Notes: generated by a model from the letters alone, not told the origin. Positions 8,695 through 17,964 are shown, counted from the first letter of the stretch. The stretch: 64,000 bases of DNA from [Muricauda] lutisoli (nom. illeg.) (GCF_017313105.1 NZ_JAFLND010000005.1:41698-105697), one strand, 5' to 3'. Numbers and translations are program-made.

Positions 8695-9146
8695 AAGTAG
8701 CACTTTGGATATTGATTTTTTTGGCAACCTTTTGCTTTATGGAGTTTATGGCATGGTTTACCCACAAATATGTAATGCACGGTTTTTTATGGAGTTTACA
8801 TAAAGACCACCATAAAAAGGACCATGATTCTTGGTTTGAGCGAAATGATGCCTTTTTCATTTTTTATGCTGTGGTAAGCATGACGCTCTTTTATTTGGGC
8901 AGTTACACCTCTTTTTGGTACGGCTGGCCATTGGGCTTTGGTATTTTAGCCTATGGTATCGCTTATTTTATGGTGCACGACATCTTTATCCACCAACGAT
9001 TTAAAATGTTCCGAAATGCCAATAATTGGTATGCCCGCGGGGTTCGTAGGGCCCACAAGATACATCACAAGCATTTAGGTAAAGAAGATGGGGAATGCTT
9101 TGGTATGCTGTTGGTTCCCTTTAAATATTTCAAGAAGAAATATTAA
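8691..9146 (+). CDS. crtZ: Beta-carotene hydroxylase CrtZ
   Basis: 151 residues, hydrophobic, with the di-iron histidine clusters of the fatty-acid-hydroxylase/CrtZ family: HKYVMH (H25, H30), HKDHH (H37, H40, H41), HDIFIH (H96, H101) and HKIHH (H122, H125, H126). The enzyme hydroxylates the beta rings at C3 and C3', turning beta-carotene into zeaxanthin in the membrane. It ends the operon; its stop overlaps the stop of the convergent thioredoxin-like gene by 4 bp. No lycopene cyclase (crtY) is in the window, yet one is required for this substrate, so it must be elsewhere in the genome. Confidence 0.94.
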   Translation: MKVALWILIFLATFCFMEFMAWFTHKYVMHGFLWSLHKDHHKKDHDSWFERNDAFFIFYAVVSMTLFYLGSYTSFWYGWPLGFGILAYGIAYFMVHDIFIHQRFKMFRNANNWYARGVRRAHKIHHKHLGKEDGECFGMLLVPFKYFKKKY

Positions 9147-9709
9147 TCAGCTATCAACTTATCCAGCAAGCTACGGGTCTTATCAGAATTCCAATTGGCG
9201 GCTCCTGTTTTCTCGACCACAATATGTCCAGCCTTGTCGATGATATAGGTAACGGGAATACTACTGCTTTCTAATTCCATTGGGGTGGCAGAAGCTTGAA
9301 AGTATACAGGCAATTCATATTCTTTTTTCTCTAAAAAGGCAACTACCTTCTCCTTATCATCATTGGCCACAAAGGCAAAAGTGACCTTATCCTTGTAATC
9401 CCCATATAGCTCCACAAACCCGGGCAGTTCTGCAACGCATGGAGGGCACCATGTGGCCCATACATTTACCAGAACGACCTCTCCTTTTTTAGATTGAAGG
9501 TTGGTCGAACTACCTTCCAAATCAACCAAGTTCCAGTTGTAATTGTTCAAAGTGGCTTGCTCTTCTTCATCCACGGTACTCGGACTGATCACTGTAGCAA
9601 CTACCTTATTCACCCAAACCCTTACATGAAAACCTATTGGGGTAAAAAGAATAAGCAATATGGCCAAAATCCATATACCATTGCTGATCTGTTCCTTTGT
9701 TAACTTCAT
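9143..9709 (-). CDS. TlpA-like membrane-anchored thioredoxin
   Basis: 188 residues. One N-terminal membrane anchor (about 12-28, WILAILLILFTPIGF), then a TlpA/ResA-type thioredoxin fold with active site W87-C88-P-P-C91 and cis-Pro in SSIPVTYIID. The catalytic domain would face the periplasm, where such proteins reduce or exchange disulfides, for instance in cytochrome c maturation. It overlaps the upstream paralogue (9706-10266) by 4 bp; the two share anchor, layout and C-terminus and clearly arose by duplication. The 3' end overlaps crtZ's stop. Confidence 0.88.
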   Translation of the reverse strand: MKLTKEQISNGIWILAILLILFTPIGFHVRVWVNKVVATVISPSTVDEEEQATLNNYNWNLVDLEGSSTNLQSKKGEVVLVNVWATWCPPCVAELPGFVELYGDYKDKVTFAFVANDDKEKVVAFLEKKEYELPVYFQASATPMELESSSIPVTYIIDKAGHIVVEKTGAANWNSDKTRSLLDKLIAD

Positions 9710-10266
9710 TCTGCAATTAATTCATCCAATAACTTGTATACTTTTCCATTGCTCCAATCCGATATACCCTCTTCATGAATGACAATGTTCCCTGATTTAT
9801 CGATTAAATAAGATGAGGGCACTTTACTTGCGTCCACCGCCATTTTATCCCCAATGATCAAATAAGTAACGGGAAAAGTAAATCCATGCTCTTCCATAAA
9901 AGCTTCAACAGGTTCCTGCTCCTCATTGGTGATGATATAGAAATCCATCTTGCCTTTGTATTTGTCGTACAATTCTTGAATACTTGCAAGTTCAGCTTCG
10001 GAAGGTAATCTCCAAGAAGCCCAAAAATTGACAAAAATTACATTTCCCTTGGACTCTTCAAAATTGAAAAAGTTCCATTCCCCATCCTTTAGTCTCCAAT
10101 CGTAATCGGTGATTTTTTGTTGCTCCGATTTTTCAATTACCGAAGGGGAAAACGCAAACAGTCTATTCAACCATATCTTTCCGTAGTACCCTATTGGCGT
10201 TACAAAAAATGATAGCACAAAAAGAATTAGAACAATATTGAGAACGGTCTTTTTACTAATCTTCAT
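9706..10266 (-). CDS. TlpA-like thioredoxin-fold protein without active-site cysteines
   Basis: 186 residues, a tandem paralogue of the following gene: same N-terminal anchor (about 8-27, ending FVTPIGYYGKIWLNR), same spacing, same fold ending VYKLLDELIAE. At the active site the sequence is FWASW-R86-L-P88-S89, so both cysteines of WCxxC are replaced (Arg and Ser), while the flanking Trp, the Pro and the cis-Pro (SKVPSSYLID) remain. The reading frame is intact and the replacements are clean substitutions, which argues against decay. It cannot be a dithiol oxidoreductase; a binding, chaperone or partner role for its neighbour is inference. It is first in the two-gene unit. Confidence 0.82.
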   Translation of the reverse strand: MKISKKTVLNIVLILFVLSFFVTPIGYYGKIWLNRLFAFSPSVIEKSEQQKITDYDWRLKDGEWNFFNFEESKGNVIFVNFWASWRLPSEAELASIQELYDKYKGKMDFYIITNEEQEPVEAFMEEHGFTFPVTYLIIGDKMAVDASKVPSSYLIDKSGNIVIHEEGISDWSNGKVYKLLDELIAE

Positions 10267-10285
10267 GAATTATTTCTCAAAAATT

Positions 10286-10323
10286 AAAAACTCCTGATAT
10301 CTATTACAACATCAGGAGTTTTT
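10286..10323. terminator. Terminator between aconitase and the thioredoxin pair
   Basis: A 13-bp perfect stem, AAAAACTCCTGAT (10286-10298) with ATCAGGAGTTTTT (10311-10323), 12-nt loop. It lies just after the aconitase stop on the minus strand. Confidence 0.85.
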
Positions 10324-10343
10324 ACAGATTATATTAGATACAA

Positions 10344-12611
10344 TTAAGCATTCTGTTTCTTGATCAAGTTCAAGGCTGAACCTTCGTTGAACCACTTGAT
10401 CTGAGCATGGTTATACGAGTGGTTTGCCTTGATGGTATCCTTGCTTCCATCGGCATGTACAACTTCGATGGTCAAAGGTTTGTCCGGTGCAAACTCAGCA
10501 GCATCGACAATGTTGAACGTATCGTCTTCTTGAATCAAATCGTAATCATCCTCATTGGCAAAGGTCAGGGCCAACATACCTTGTTTCTTCAAGTTGGTCT
10601 CGTGAATCCTTGCAAAGGATTTTACCAATACAACGGCAACTCCCAAATGTCTTGGCTGCATGGCCGCATGCTCACGTGAAGAACCTTCTCCGTAGTTATG
10701 GTCACCCACAACAACTGTCATGATTCCTTTTTTCTTGTATTCACGCTGTGTATCCGGAACTCCTCCGTACTCACCTGTCAATTGGCTCTTTACCAAGTTG
10801 GTTTTTTGGTTGAAGGCGTTTACGGCTCCAATCAATGTGTTATTGGCAATGTTGTCCAAATGTCCTCTAAAACGCAACCAGGGTCCTGCCATGGAAATGT
10901 GATCCGTAGTACATTTACCAAATGCCTTGATCAAAAGTTTCATTCCTTGAAGATCACTGGCTTTAATGGGCTCAAAGGGTGTCAACAACTGCAAACGCTC
11001 CGAACCTTCGGCCACGATCACATCTACGCCGCTTCCGTCTTCACGAGGCTCAACATAACCGTTCTCCTTTACTTCAAAACCTTTTGGTGGCAATTCCCAT
11101 CCTGTTGGCTCGTCCAACATCACTTCTTCTCCATCCTCATTGATCAATTTATCGGTCAACGGATTAAAGTCCAAGCGACCGGCAATGGCTATTGCAGCCG
11201 TCATTTCCGGTGATGCAACAAATGCATGGGTATTTGGGTTACCATCGGCACGTTTTGCAAAGTTTCGGTTAAAGGAATGGACGATACTGTTCTTTGGTGC
11301 ATTCTTTGGGTCTTCGTAACGTCCCCATTGACCAATACATGGTCCACAAGCATTGGTGAAAATCTTGGCATCCAATTTTTCGAATATATCAAGGATACCG
11401 TCACGCTCTGTGGTATATCTTACTTGTTCCGAACCAGGGTTGATACCAAATTCAGCTTTTGTCTTCAATTTTTTATCCAAAGCCTGTTGTGCAATGGATG
11501 ATGCTCTCGACAAGTCTTCATAGGAAGAGTTGGTACAGGAACCGATCAATCCCCACTCAACGGCCAAAGGCCAATCATTCTTTTCTGCCTTTTCCCTCAT
11601 GGTACCAACTTCGGTTGCCAAGTCCGGGGTAAATGGTCCGTTCAATAAAGGCATCAATTCTGATAGGTTGATTTCAATCACTTGGTCGAAATACTGCTCT
11701 GGATTGGCGTACACCTCAGGATCAGCGGTCAAATGCTCTTTTACCTTGTTGGCTTCATCCGCTACATCCGATCTATCCGTAGCTCTAAGGTAACGCTCCA
11801 TGGACTCGTCGTAACCAAAAGTTGAAGTGGTCGCTCCAATTTCGGCACCCATATTACAAATGGTTCCCTTACCGGTACAGGACATGGAAGTTGCTCCAGG
11901 GCCAAAGTATTCAACAATAGCTCCGGTTCCACCTTTTACCGTAAGAATCTCGGCCACTTTCAAAATAACGTCTTTTGGAGCAGTCCAACCAGATAGCTTG
12001 CCGGTCAATTTTACACCGATCAACTTAGGAAATTTAAGTTCCCAGGCCATTCCTGCCATTACATCCACAGCATCTGCTCCACCTACACCAATGGCTACCA
12101 TTCCAAGTCCACCTGCATTAACAGTATGGGAATCGGTTCCGATCATCATACCTCCAGGGAAGGCATAGTTTTCCAAAACCACTTGGTGTATAATTCCTGC
12201 ACCTGGTTTCCAAAACCCGATACCATATTTATTGGATACAGATCCCAAAAAATCAAAAACCTCTTTACTGGTCTCGTTGGCGTGCTTCAAATCTGTCGCG
12301 GCACCATCCTTAGCTTGAATCAAGTGGTCACAGTGAACGGTTGTTGGCACGGCCACTTTATCCTTACCTGCCTGCATAAACTGCAACAAGGCCATTTGGG
12401 CCGTTGCATCTTGACAAGCAATCCTGTCAGGAGCAAAGTCAACGTAATCCTTACCCCTAACAAAAGCTTTTTCTGGTTTACCGTCCCAAAGATGAGAGTA
12501 TAATATTTTTTCGGAAAGTGTCAGGGGTTTGCCCACCAACTCGCGGGCTTTTTCTACGCGCTCCTCTATGGTGGTGTAGACTCCCTTAATCATGTCTATA
12601 TCAAATGCCAT
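10344..12611 (-). CDS. acn: Aconitate hydratase (mitochondrial-type)
   Basis: 755 residues, the length of the mitochondrial-type aconitases found in Bacteroidota rather than the about 890-residue AcnA. The [4Fe-4S] cysteines are seen in [11 protein letters not shown] and [12 protein letters not shown], and substrate segments in [20 protein letters not shown] and the C-terminal swivel domain ([10 protein letters not shown]). It interconverts citrate and isocitrate in the TCA cycle in the cytosol. It stands alone with a terminator downstream and about 105 bp of AT-rich sequence upstream. No neighbouring citrate synthase or isocitrate dehydrogenase is seen. Confidence 0.96.
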   Translation of the reverse strand: MAFDIDMIKGVYTTIEERVEKARELVGKPLTLSEKILYSHLWDGKPEKAFVRGKDYVDFAPDRIACQDATAQMALLQFMQAGKDKVAVPTTVHCDHLIQAKDGAATDLKHANETSKEVFDFLGSVSNKYGIGFWKPGAGIIHQVVLENYAFPGGMMIGTDSHTVNAGGLGMVAIGVGGADAVDVMAGMAWELKFPKLIGVKLTGKLSGWTAPKDVILKVAEILTVKGGTGAIVEYFGPGATSMSCTGKGTICNMGAEIGATTSTFGYDESMERYLRATDRSDVADEANKVKEHLTADPEVYANPEQYFDQVIEINLSELMPLLNGPFTPDLATEVGTMREKAEKNDWPLAVEWGLIGSCTNSSYEDLSRASSIAQQALDKKLKTKAEFGINPGSEQVRYTTERDGILDIFEKLDAKIFTNACGPCIGQWGRYEDPKNAPKNSIVHSFNRNFAKRADGNPNTHAFVASPEMTAAIAIAGRLDFNPLTDKLINEDGEEVMLDEPTGWELPPKGFEVKENGYVEPREDGSGVDVIVAEGSERLQLLTPFEPIKASDLQGMKLLIKAFGKCTTDHISMAGPWLRFRGHLDNIANNTLIGAVNAFNQKTNLVKSQLTGEYGGVPDTQREYKKKGIMTVVVGDHNYGEGSSREHAAMQPRHLGVAVVLVKSFARIHETNLKKQGMLALTFANEDDYDLIQEDDTFNIVDAAEFAPDKPLTIEVVHADGSKDTIKANHSYNHAQIKWFNEGSALNLIKKQNA

Positions 12612-12716
12612 TATACAATTGAGTTTTTTAAGATTTTCGTAATTCGGTAAATTTACTAAATCGTGAAGTATTTTGGAATTAGAATCGCATTAAATAAGTG
12701 TTGACTTTCTTATTTT

Positions 12717-13670
12717 TTATAACAATTCCGTGATAATTTTTTCCTCGGTGATGCCTTCTGCCTCAGCTTTATAGTTTTTTAGTATCCTGTGACGAAGTAT
12801 TCCCAAGGAAACTGCTTTGACATCCTCGATGTCCGGAGAGAACTTTCCATTAATGGCTGCATGGGCCTTAGCGGCCAAGACGAGGTTCTGTGATGCCCTG
12901 GGTCCAGCTCCCCAATCTATATAATTTTTCACGTAATCGGATGCGCCTTCTTGCCCCGGTCTGGTCCTGTTGACCAACCGCACGGCATAATCCACAACAT
13001 TGTCGGGCACGGGTATACGCCTGATCAAGTGTTGTACTTCGATAATTTCATCGGCATTGAAGAGTGACTTTATTTGAACTTCATCGTCGGTTGTAGTGGA
13101 TTTAACAACTTGTATTTCTTCTTCTATCGAGGGATATTTTAGTTGTATGGCAAACATAAAGCGATCCAATTGGGCCTCTGGTAACGGATAGGTTCCTTCT
13201 TGCTCAATTGGGTTCTGGGTAGCCAGAACAAAATAGGGTCGATCAAGCTTGTATTGCTTTCCAGCAATGGTGACCGCTCTTTCCTGCATGGCTTCCAGTA
13301 AAGCTGCCTGTGTTTTTGGTGGAGTCCTATTGATCTCGTCCGCCAAAATAATGTTCCCAAAAACAGGGCCCTTGATAAATTTGAAGTTTCGGTTTTGGTC
13401 CAGTACTTCGCTTCCCAAAATATCGCTGGGCATTAAATCGGGTGTAAACTGAATTCTTTTAAAATCCAATCCCAAGGTTTGTGCAATAGTGTTCACCATT
13501 AAGGTCTTTGCCAAGCCGGGAACCCCTATTAAAAGCGAATGGCCACCAGTGTAAATGGATAGCAGTATTTGTTCGATCACTTCTTCTTGGCCCACAATGA
13601 CCTTGGCAATCTCCTTTTTTAACTCTTGGTGTTTTTTTACCAGATTTTCTACCGCAACTACATCCGACAT
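12717..13670 (-). CDS. MoxR-family AAA+ ATPase
   Basis: 317 residues. AAA_3/MoxR ATPase with Walker A in LIGVPGLAKT, Walker B in NIILADEINRTPP, sensor motif LATQNPIEQEGTYPLPEAQLDR, and the C-terminal lid with GAGPRASQ. MoxR proteins act as chaperone-like ATPases that insert cofactors or activate partner complexes, often with von Willebrand-domain proteins. Here it follows the SurA-like isomerase by 4 bp and probably shares its transcript, so a link to envelope protein maturation is likely. No VWA partner (BatA/BatB, DUF58) is in this window. Confidence 0.93.
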   Translation of the reverse strand: MSDVVAVENLVKKHQELKKEIAKVIVGQEEVIEQILLSIYTGGHSLLIGVPGLAKTLMVNTIAQTLGLDFKRIQFTPDLMPSDILGSEVLDQNRNFKFIKGPVFGNIILADEINRTPPKTQAALLEAMQERAVTIAGKQYKLDRPYFVLATQNPIEQEGTYPLPEAQLDRFMFAIQLKYPSIEEEIQVVKSTTTDDEVQIKSLFNADEIIEVQHLIRRIPVPDNVVDYAVRLVNRTRPGQEGASDYVKNYIDWGAGPRASQNLVLAAKAHAAINGKFSPDIEDVKAVSLGILRHRILKNYKAEAEGITEEKIITELL

Positions 13671-13674
13671 ACAA

Positions 13675-15072
13675 TTATTGCTTTACCCAGTTATTAGCAA
13701 AATTGCAGCCTCTATTTTCTGGATCTACGTGAATATAGGTGTCATCAATATGCTCGTTCATCCATTCTTTTATGGCCCTGAACTGTTTTTCTCTCAACGC
13801 AAGTTCTTGGATTTTCATGTAGTCTTTCGCAAAGTCGGCCACATGTTCATCGTAACGATTGGAAATTTTCATGATTTTGAATTTAGGAGCCCCCCCCCTT
13901 TGGTCATCTTCACGAACCGGTCTGGATATTTCGCCATCTTTTAAATCTCTAACCTGATTGTAAAGCGTTGGGTCCATTTTGGTCAATTCAAAACGGGAAT
14001 CGAAATTTACAGGATTTCGAAGCAATCCACCGTCAAACTTTGTTTCTTTTTCTTCAGAAAAATTCAATGCTGCCTCTGCGAAAGTATATTTCCCATCCAA
14101 TATTTGCTGACGGATGGTATCCAATTCGCTTACCGCCTTATCAATCGAACTTTTTGGAATCTCGGGAGTCATAAGAATATGACGGATATCTCTTTCCTGC
14201 CCTCTCACTTTTTCCACAAAAATGATATGATAACCAAAAATGGTCTCAAATGGCTCCGATATCTCACCTTCCTGAAGACTGAAAGCCACATCTTTAAATT
14301 CTTTTACAAATTGCGTTTCCTTGGTCATGCTATACAGACCACCGTTTGCCCTGGATGCGCCGTCTTGAGTGTACAGGATGGCCTTTACCTTAAAACTGGC
14401 ATCGTTCTCCAAAACATCTTGACGGATCTCCTTTAACTGGTTGATCACCTTTTGCTTTTCCTCCTCTGGGGCCTCGGGCTGCTTCACAATTTGTGCAATT
14501 TCCAGCTCTGCTCCAAAAACCGGTCTTTCATCCTCAGGTATTTTGTAGAAAAATTGACGCACCTCTTCTGGGGTCACTTCAATTTCTTCCACAATTTTGC
14601 TCTGCATTTTCTCGGAAAGCATTCTCAATTTATTGATTTCGAAAAGCTCTTCCCTAAAGCTTTCCATATCGGGTTTTTTATAATAGCTGAGCATCTTTTC
14701 AACACTACCGATCTGTTGTGTCAGCTGTTGGATTTGTCTATCACTTTGGGCATTCACCATGTCATCGGACACCAATAAACTGTCCTGTACGGCTTGGTGG
14801 GCATAGAGTCTGTCTTCCATTAGTTTGCCCAAAAGGCCACAACGGGTAACATCCTCGGTGGATGCGCCCTGGTTTTTAAGATCGATCAATGTTTTATCAA
14901 TGTCGGATTCCAAGATCACATAATCCCCTACCACTGCAGCAATCCCGTCCAATTTCACTTTTTTGGTATTGCTGGTCGTATCCACACTCAATGCTTGGTC
15001 CGCTTCTTGTGCTTGGACCATTCCCAACATCGCAAAAAATGCAATGGAAAGTCCTTTAATTTTCTTTGTCAT
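13675..15072 (-). CDS. SurA-like periplasmic peptidylprolyl isomerase
   Basis: 465 residues from the chosen Met (MTKKIKGLSIAFFAMLGMVQAQ, a clean signal peptide). An alternative Met 11 codons upstream would overlap the preceding gene by 50 bp instead of 17. A SurA-type N-terminal helical domain comes first, then two parvulin domains: the first around 200-300 (ending EPFETIFGYHIIFVEKV), the second around 295-410 (beginning RDIRHILM). It helps outer-membrane proteins fold during transit of the periplasm. It is the middle gene of lipoprotein-SurA-MoxR. Oddity: a run of nine G (plus-strand C at 13890-13898) lies inside the second parvulin region and could slip. Confidence 0.92.
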   Translation of the reverse strand: MTKKIKGLSIAFFAMLGMVQAQEADQALSVDTTSNTKKVKLDGIAAVVGDYVILESDIDKTLIDLKNQGASTEDVTRCGLLGKLMEDRLYAHQAVQDSLLVSDDMVNAQSDRQIQQLTQQIGSVEKMLSYYKKPDMESFREELFEINKLRMLSEKMQSKIVEEIEVTPEEVRQFFYKIPEDERPVFGAELEIAQIVKQPEAPEEEKQKVINQLKEIRQDVLENDASFKVKAILYTQDGASRANGGLYSMTKETQFVKEFKDVAFSLQEGEISEPFETIFGYHIIFVEKVRGQERDIRHILMTPEIPKSSIDKAVSELDTIRQQILDGKYTFAEAALNFSEEKETKFDGGLLRNPVNFDSRFELTKMDPTLYNQVRDLKDGEISRPVREDDQRGGAPKFKIMKISNRYDEHVADFAKDYMKIQELALREKQFRAIKEWMNEHIDDTYIHVDPENRGCNFANNWVKQ

Positions 15073-15937
15073 AAACCTCAAATTCATTCTTCTTAATAGC
15101 TTCATCTATAATTTCGGTTTCCAGTCTTTTTACGTAGTTCAACCGTCGCCTGTTCAAAATCAATTGCCGAATATCCGGCTCAACATAATCAAATGGTGCT
15201 GTTTCGTTGACTTCCAACACATTGGTCACCCAGCCCAAATATACTTCTAACGAATCTTGTAGCTCAAAAAATTGTGATTTTTTTAAGTGCTCATCTTCAT
15301 TTGCCTGTGTCAGGGGTGGAATTTCTTCAATTACACGTGATGCGCTCACCCATATGGAATCGTTAAAATGTATTTTTTTGAACTGTACTGCTATGGAGTC
15401 CAAATAAGTTTTGTCCAAATCGTCCCAATTTTTGATTTTGGCCTCCACCCCATCACGATCCAAAAACTGGTTCGACATGCCCACAAATCTCAGCTGTACC
15501 AGTTTTTCGTTCAGTTTAAAATTTTCCTTTTCTCGTTCGTAGAATTCCTCGAGCTGATTCTTGGTAACGGCGGTATCCTGGGATTGGTTCACCAAAGCTT
15601 CAATATAGGCCCGTGTGTATAGGTCAGCGCGGTAATCAGCCACCAAGCGATCATACTCCGCCAGCTTTTCTTCAGGGAGGTTGATCTTTGATTTGGACAA
15701 TAACAACTGTTTCGACGCCCAGTTATTAATGTAATTGGTCACAAAAACCGTACTGTCCTCGGCGGACATGTCATTTCGAATCAAAGAAGCAATGTCCTCT
15801 TTGTACAAAAACGTGTCCCCAACCCTTGCCAATGGCTCCTTTTCTTCTACCTTGTTGAACATGCCCTCGCAAGAAGTAAGTAATATTGAGGTCAAAACAC
15901 AAAGGATGAAAAGCGTATTTTTTTGGTGCTTAAGCAT
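15056..15937 (-). CDS. SurA-like/parvulin-associated periplasmic lipoprotein
   Basis: 293 residues from the Met giving MLKHQKNTLFILCVLTSILLTSC, a lipoprotein signal with lipobox LLTSC (C23); the longer frame has an unlikely N-terminus. The body is mostly helical with REDIASLIRND-like segments of the SurA N-terminal fold (ARVGDTFLYKEDI, LLLSKSKINLPEE), but I see no complete parvulin domain. It is translationally overlapped with the SurA-like gene downstream (17 bp), an arrangement common in flavobacteria. A chaperone role at the membrane surface is inferred from context; the product is otherwise uncharacterised. Confidence 0.8.
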   Translation of the reverse strand: MLKHQKNTLFILCVLTSILLTSCEGMFNKVEEKEPLARVGDTFLYKEDIASLIRNDMSAEDSTVFVTNYINNWASKQLLLSKSKINLPEEKLAEYDRLVADYRADLYTRAYIEALVNQSQDTAVTKNQLEEFYEREKENFKLNEKLVQLRFVGMSNQFLDRDGVEAKIKNWDDLDKTYLDSIAVQFKKIHFNDSIWVSASRVIEEIPPLTQANEDEHLKKSQFFELQDSLEVYLGWVTNVLEVNETAPFDYVEPDIRQLILNRRRLNYVKRLETEIIDEAIKKNEFEVYDKEN

Positions 15938-16055
15938 TTCGCAAAAATAACAATTACAAAGTCCCCTACAAGAAGGTTCTAATTTCATTAACAGATTTTT
16001 TTAGTTGGAACTAGATGGACAGAAATTGCTACATTAGTGCAAAACCAAACCAAAC

Positions 16056-16508
16056 ATGAAGTATACTACCGAGATTGTTGTTGATGTCTCTAGGGAAGAA
16101 TTCATAAAAAAAATGGACGACCCCGACAACATGAAGCATTGGCAACGAGGACTCGTCGGATATGAACAATTGTCCGCCAATCCTGGACAAGAGGGTTCAC
16201 GAATGAGTCTTAGTTATGAAATGGGCAAACGGAAAATAGACATGGTAGAAACCATCATCAAAAGAAACCTTCCTGAAGAAATACACATGACCTACGATAC
16301 CAAAGGTGTACACAATATTCAAAAAAACTACTTTAAGGAAGAAAATGGTTCAACCCGATGGATATCCGAATCGGAATTTCAATTTTCGGGTTTTGGTATG
16401 AAACTAATGGGATTTTTAATGCCAGGCGCTTTTAAAAAGCAGTCATTAAAATATATGCAAGACTTCAAGGCTTTTGCCGAAAATGGAACATCGGTGCTTA
16501 ATTCATAA
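16056..16508 (+). CDS. SRPBCC-family (START-like) protein
   Basis: 150 residues without signal peptide. The start (KYTTEIVVDVSREEFIKKM, then DPDNMKHWQRGL) and the alternating strand pattern through MSLSYEMGKRKIDMVETII match polyketide cyclase/SRPBCC proteins, which form a helix-grip cavity for hydrophobic ligands. A C-terminal helix follows (KKQSLKYMQDFKAFAE). It is 5 bp ahead of an 85-residue hypothetical gene and in the same unit as the lipoprotein hydrolase. No ligand can be named. Confidence 0.75.
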   Translation: MKYTTEIVVDVSREEFIKKMDDPDNMKHWQRGLVGYEQLSANPGQEGSRMSLSYEMGKRKIDMVETIIKRNLPEEIHMTYDTKGVHNIQKNYFKEENGSTRWISESEFQFSGFGMKLMGFLMPGAFKKQSLKYMQDFKAFAENGTSVLNS

Positions 16509-16513
16509 AATCA

Positions 16514-16771
16514 ATGGAAAAACTTTTGGACAGAAAAATTAAGATTATTTGGGATTTTAGAGGACCAAGTGCAGCACAAACCGCTGAGCACTACCTAAAA
16601 CACCTTAAGGAATTTGTAGAGGTCGAGGAACTCAAGTACGACCTGGGGGGCACAGAACATTTTAGCCCTACACACAGCATTGCCTATCTGGTGGTTGCCG
16701 AATTTGAGCTCAAAGAGGTTCGAAGTATTCTTAAACCTCATCGGGGACAGGTATACAATCAAGAAATTTAA
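16514..16771 (+). CDS. Small conserved-looking hypothetical protein
   Basis: 85 residues, no signal peptide or membrane segment. It has one helix (AAQTAEHYLKHLKEFV), a short Gly turn (DLGGTEHFSPTHS) and a strand-helix end. I do not recognise the family. It sits 5 bp after the SRPBCC gene and 10 bp before the serine-hydrolase start, so the three probably form an operon. Confidence 0.65.
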   Translation: MEKLLDRKIKIIWDFRGPSAAQTAEHYLKHLKEFVEVEELKYDLGGTEHFSPTHSIAYLVVAEFELKEVRSILKPHRGQVYNQEI

Positions 16772-16781
16772 TTTTTTGCCT

Positions 16782-17915
16782 ATGTGGCAAAGACTCGCTT
16801 TTTTAGCCTTTTTGGTTTTGGGCACATCGTGTGCAGATACTGTTCCTACCCGACCTTTGAACAAAGCGTTGTCTTCCCAAAATCCGAAGATCAAAAACGT
16901 AATGGACCATCTGGAGGAATACGAGGTTCAACTACGGTATACCCAAATTAATCGAAGAAACGACAGTGTTGTTTTTACCGATTACGATTTTCAGGTCGAC
17001 GACAACACCTATTTTTACCCGGCAAGCACCGTAAAGTTTCCTGCGGCAGTAGCAGCTTTGGAAAAGCTCAATGAAATTGATTCCCTTTCGTTGGAAACCC
17101 GTTTTTTTGTTGAAGGTGATTCCGTGGAGACAACTTTCGCAAAAGCTATTTCAGAAATTTTTTCCGTTTCGGACAATGCCGCCAATAATCGCTTGGTCGA
17201 GTTTTTAGGGCAAGACGATTTAAACAATAGAATGCGGGAAAGAGGTGTTTCACCAATTCGCATTGCCCACAGGCTGTCCACAAGCAATGCAGATGACGTA
17301 ACAACAAAGCCTTTGGTTTTTTACTTGAACGATTCCACGACCTCCTTGAGCAGCCCCATTATAAACTCACCTATCAAAACGCTTGAATTAAAAGGTATAA
17401 AAAAGGGAAAAGGGTTTATCGCCAATGAATCCTATCAAGAAGGAATGTTTGATTTCAGCCAGAAAAACTACTATCCCATTACCGCGCAATCGGCATTGTT
17501 GAAACGTATTATTTTTCCAGAAGCATTTCCTAAGGAACAACGTTTTCATCTTAGTGATGACCAAAGGGAGTATTTATTGAATACCATGCATACCTTGCCA
17601 TCAGCCGTTGGGTATGACAAAGAGGAGTTTTACGATAGCTACGTAAAGTTTTTTATGTTCGGTGACCATACGGATCCAATGCCCGAACACATCAAAATTT
17701 ACAACAAAGTTGGGTATGCCTACGGAACACTTACGGATTGCGCTTATATACAGGACACCAAAAACAATATCGATTTTATGCTAACGGCAACTATTCTGGT
17801 GAACAGCAATGGTATTTTTAACGACAATACCTACGAATACGACGAAGTCGGCATCCCTTTCTTGGCCCAGCTGGGAAGGGAGCTATATCAATTGGAACTG
17901 GAAAGGGCCAAATAA
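16782..17915 (+). CDS. Lipoprotein serine hydrolase with class A beta-lactamase fold
   Basis: 377 residues from ATG 16782, which gives MWQRLAFLAFLVLGTSC with lipobox LGTSC (Cys17); the frame is open further upstream but that overlaps the previous gene. Penicillin-recognising enzyme motifs are present in order: S82-T-V-K85 (SxxK), S130-D-N132 (SDN) and K309-V-G311 in place of K-T/S-G. The general base Glu166 loop of true class A beta-lactamases is not obvious. It is anchored facing the periplasm. A peptidase, esterase or peptidoglycan-related role is as likely as beta-lactam hydrolysis; context does not decide. Confidence 0.82.
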   Translation: MWQRLAFLAFLVLGTSCADTVPTRPLNKALSSQNPKIKNVMDHLEEYEVQLRYTQINRRNDSVVFTDYDFQVDDNTYFYPASTVKFPAAVAALEKLNEIDSLSLETRFFVEGDSVETTFAKAISEIFSVSDNAANNRLVEFLGQDDLNNRMRERGVSPIRIAHRLSTSNADDVTTKPLVFYLNDSTTSLSSPIINSPIKTLELKGIKKGKGFIANESYQEGMFDFSQKNYYPITAQSALLKRIIFPEAFPKEQRFHLSDDQREYLLNTMHTLPSAVGYDKEEFYDSYVKFFMFGDHTDPMPEHIKIYNKVGYAYGTLTDCAYIQDTKNNIDFMLTATILVNSNGIFNDNTYEYDEVGIPFLAQLGRELYQLELERAK

Positions 17916-17916
17916 A

Positions 17917-17940
17917 AAAGCACCGCAGAACGGTGCTTTT
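17917..17940. terminator. Bidirectional terminator
   Basis: AAAGCACCG (17917-17925), loop CAGAA, CGGTGCTTT (17931-17939), between the convergent hydrolase and fasciclin genes, with A-run before and T-run after. Confidence 0.88.
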
Positions 17941-17964
17941 CAACTCAAAACAAACAACACTTAA

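Noticed and set aside
9706..10266. Missing CxxC taken as sequencing error
   Set aside because: Both cysteine codons and neighbours differ by clean substitutions within an intact frame.
10407..12503. Several plus-strand frames opposite aconitase
   Set aside because: Low-complexity shadows of a confirmed gene; no motif or ribosome start evidence.
16782..17915. Annotation as a beta-lactamase resistance gene
   Set aside because: The KTG motif is KVG and no clear Glu166 loop is seen; serine hydrolase is safer.
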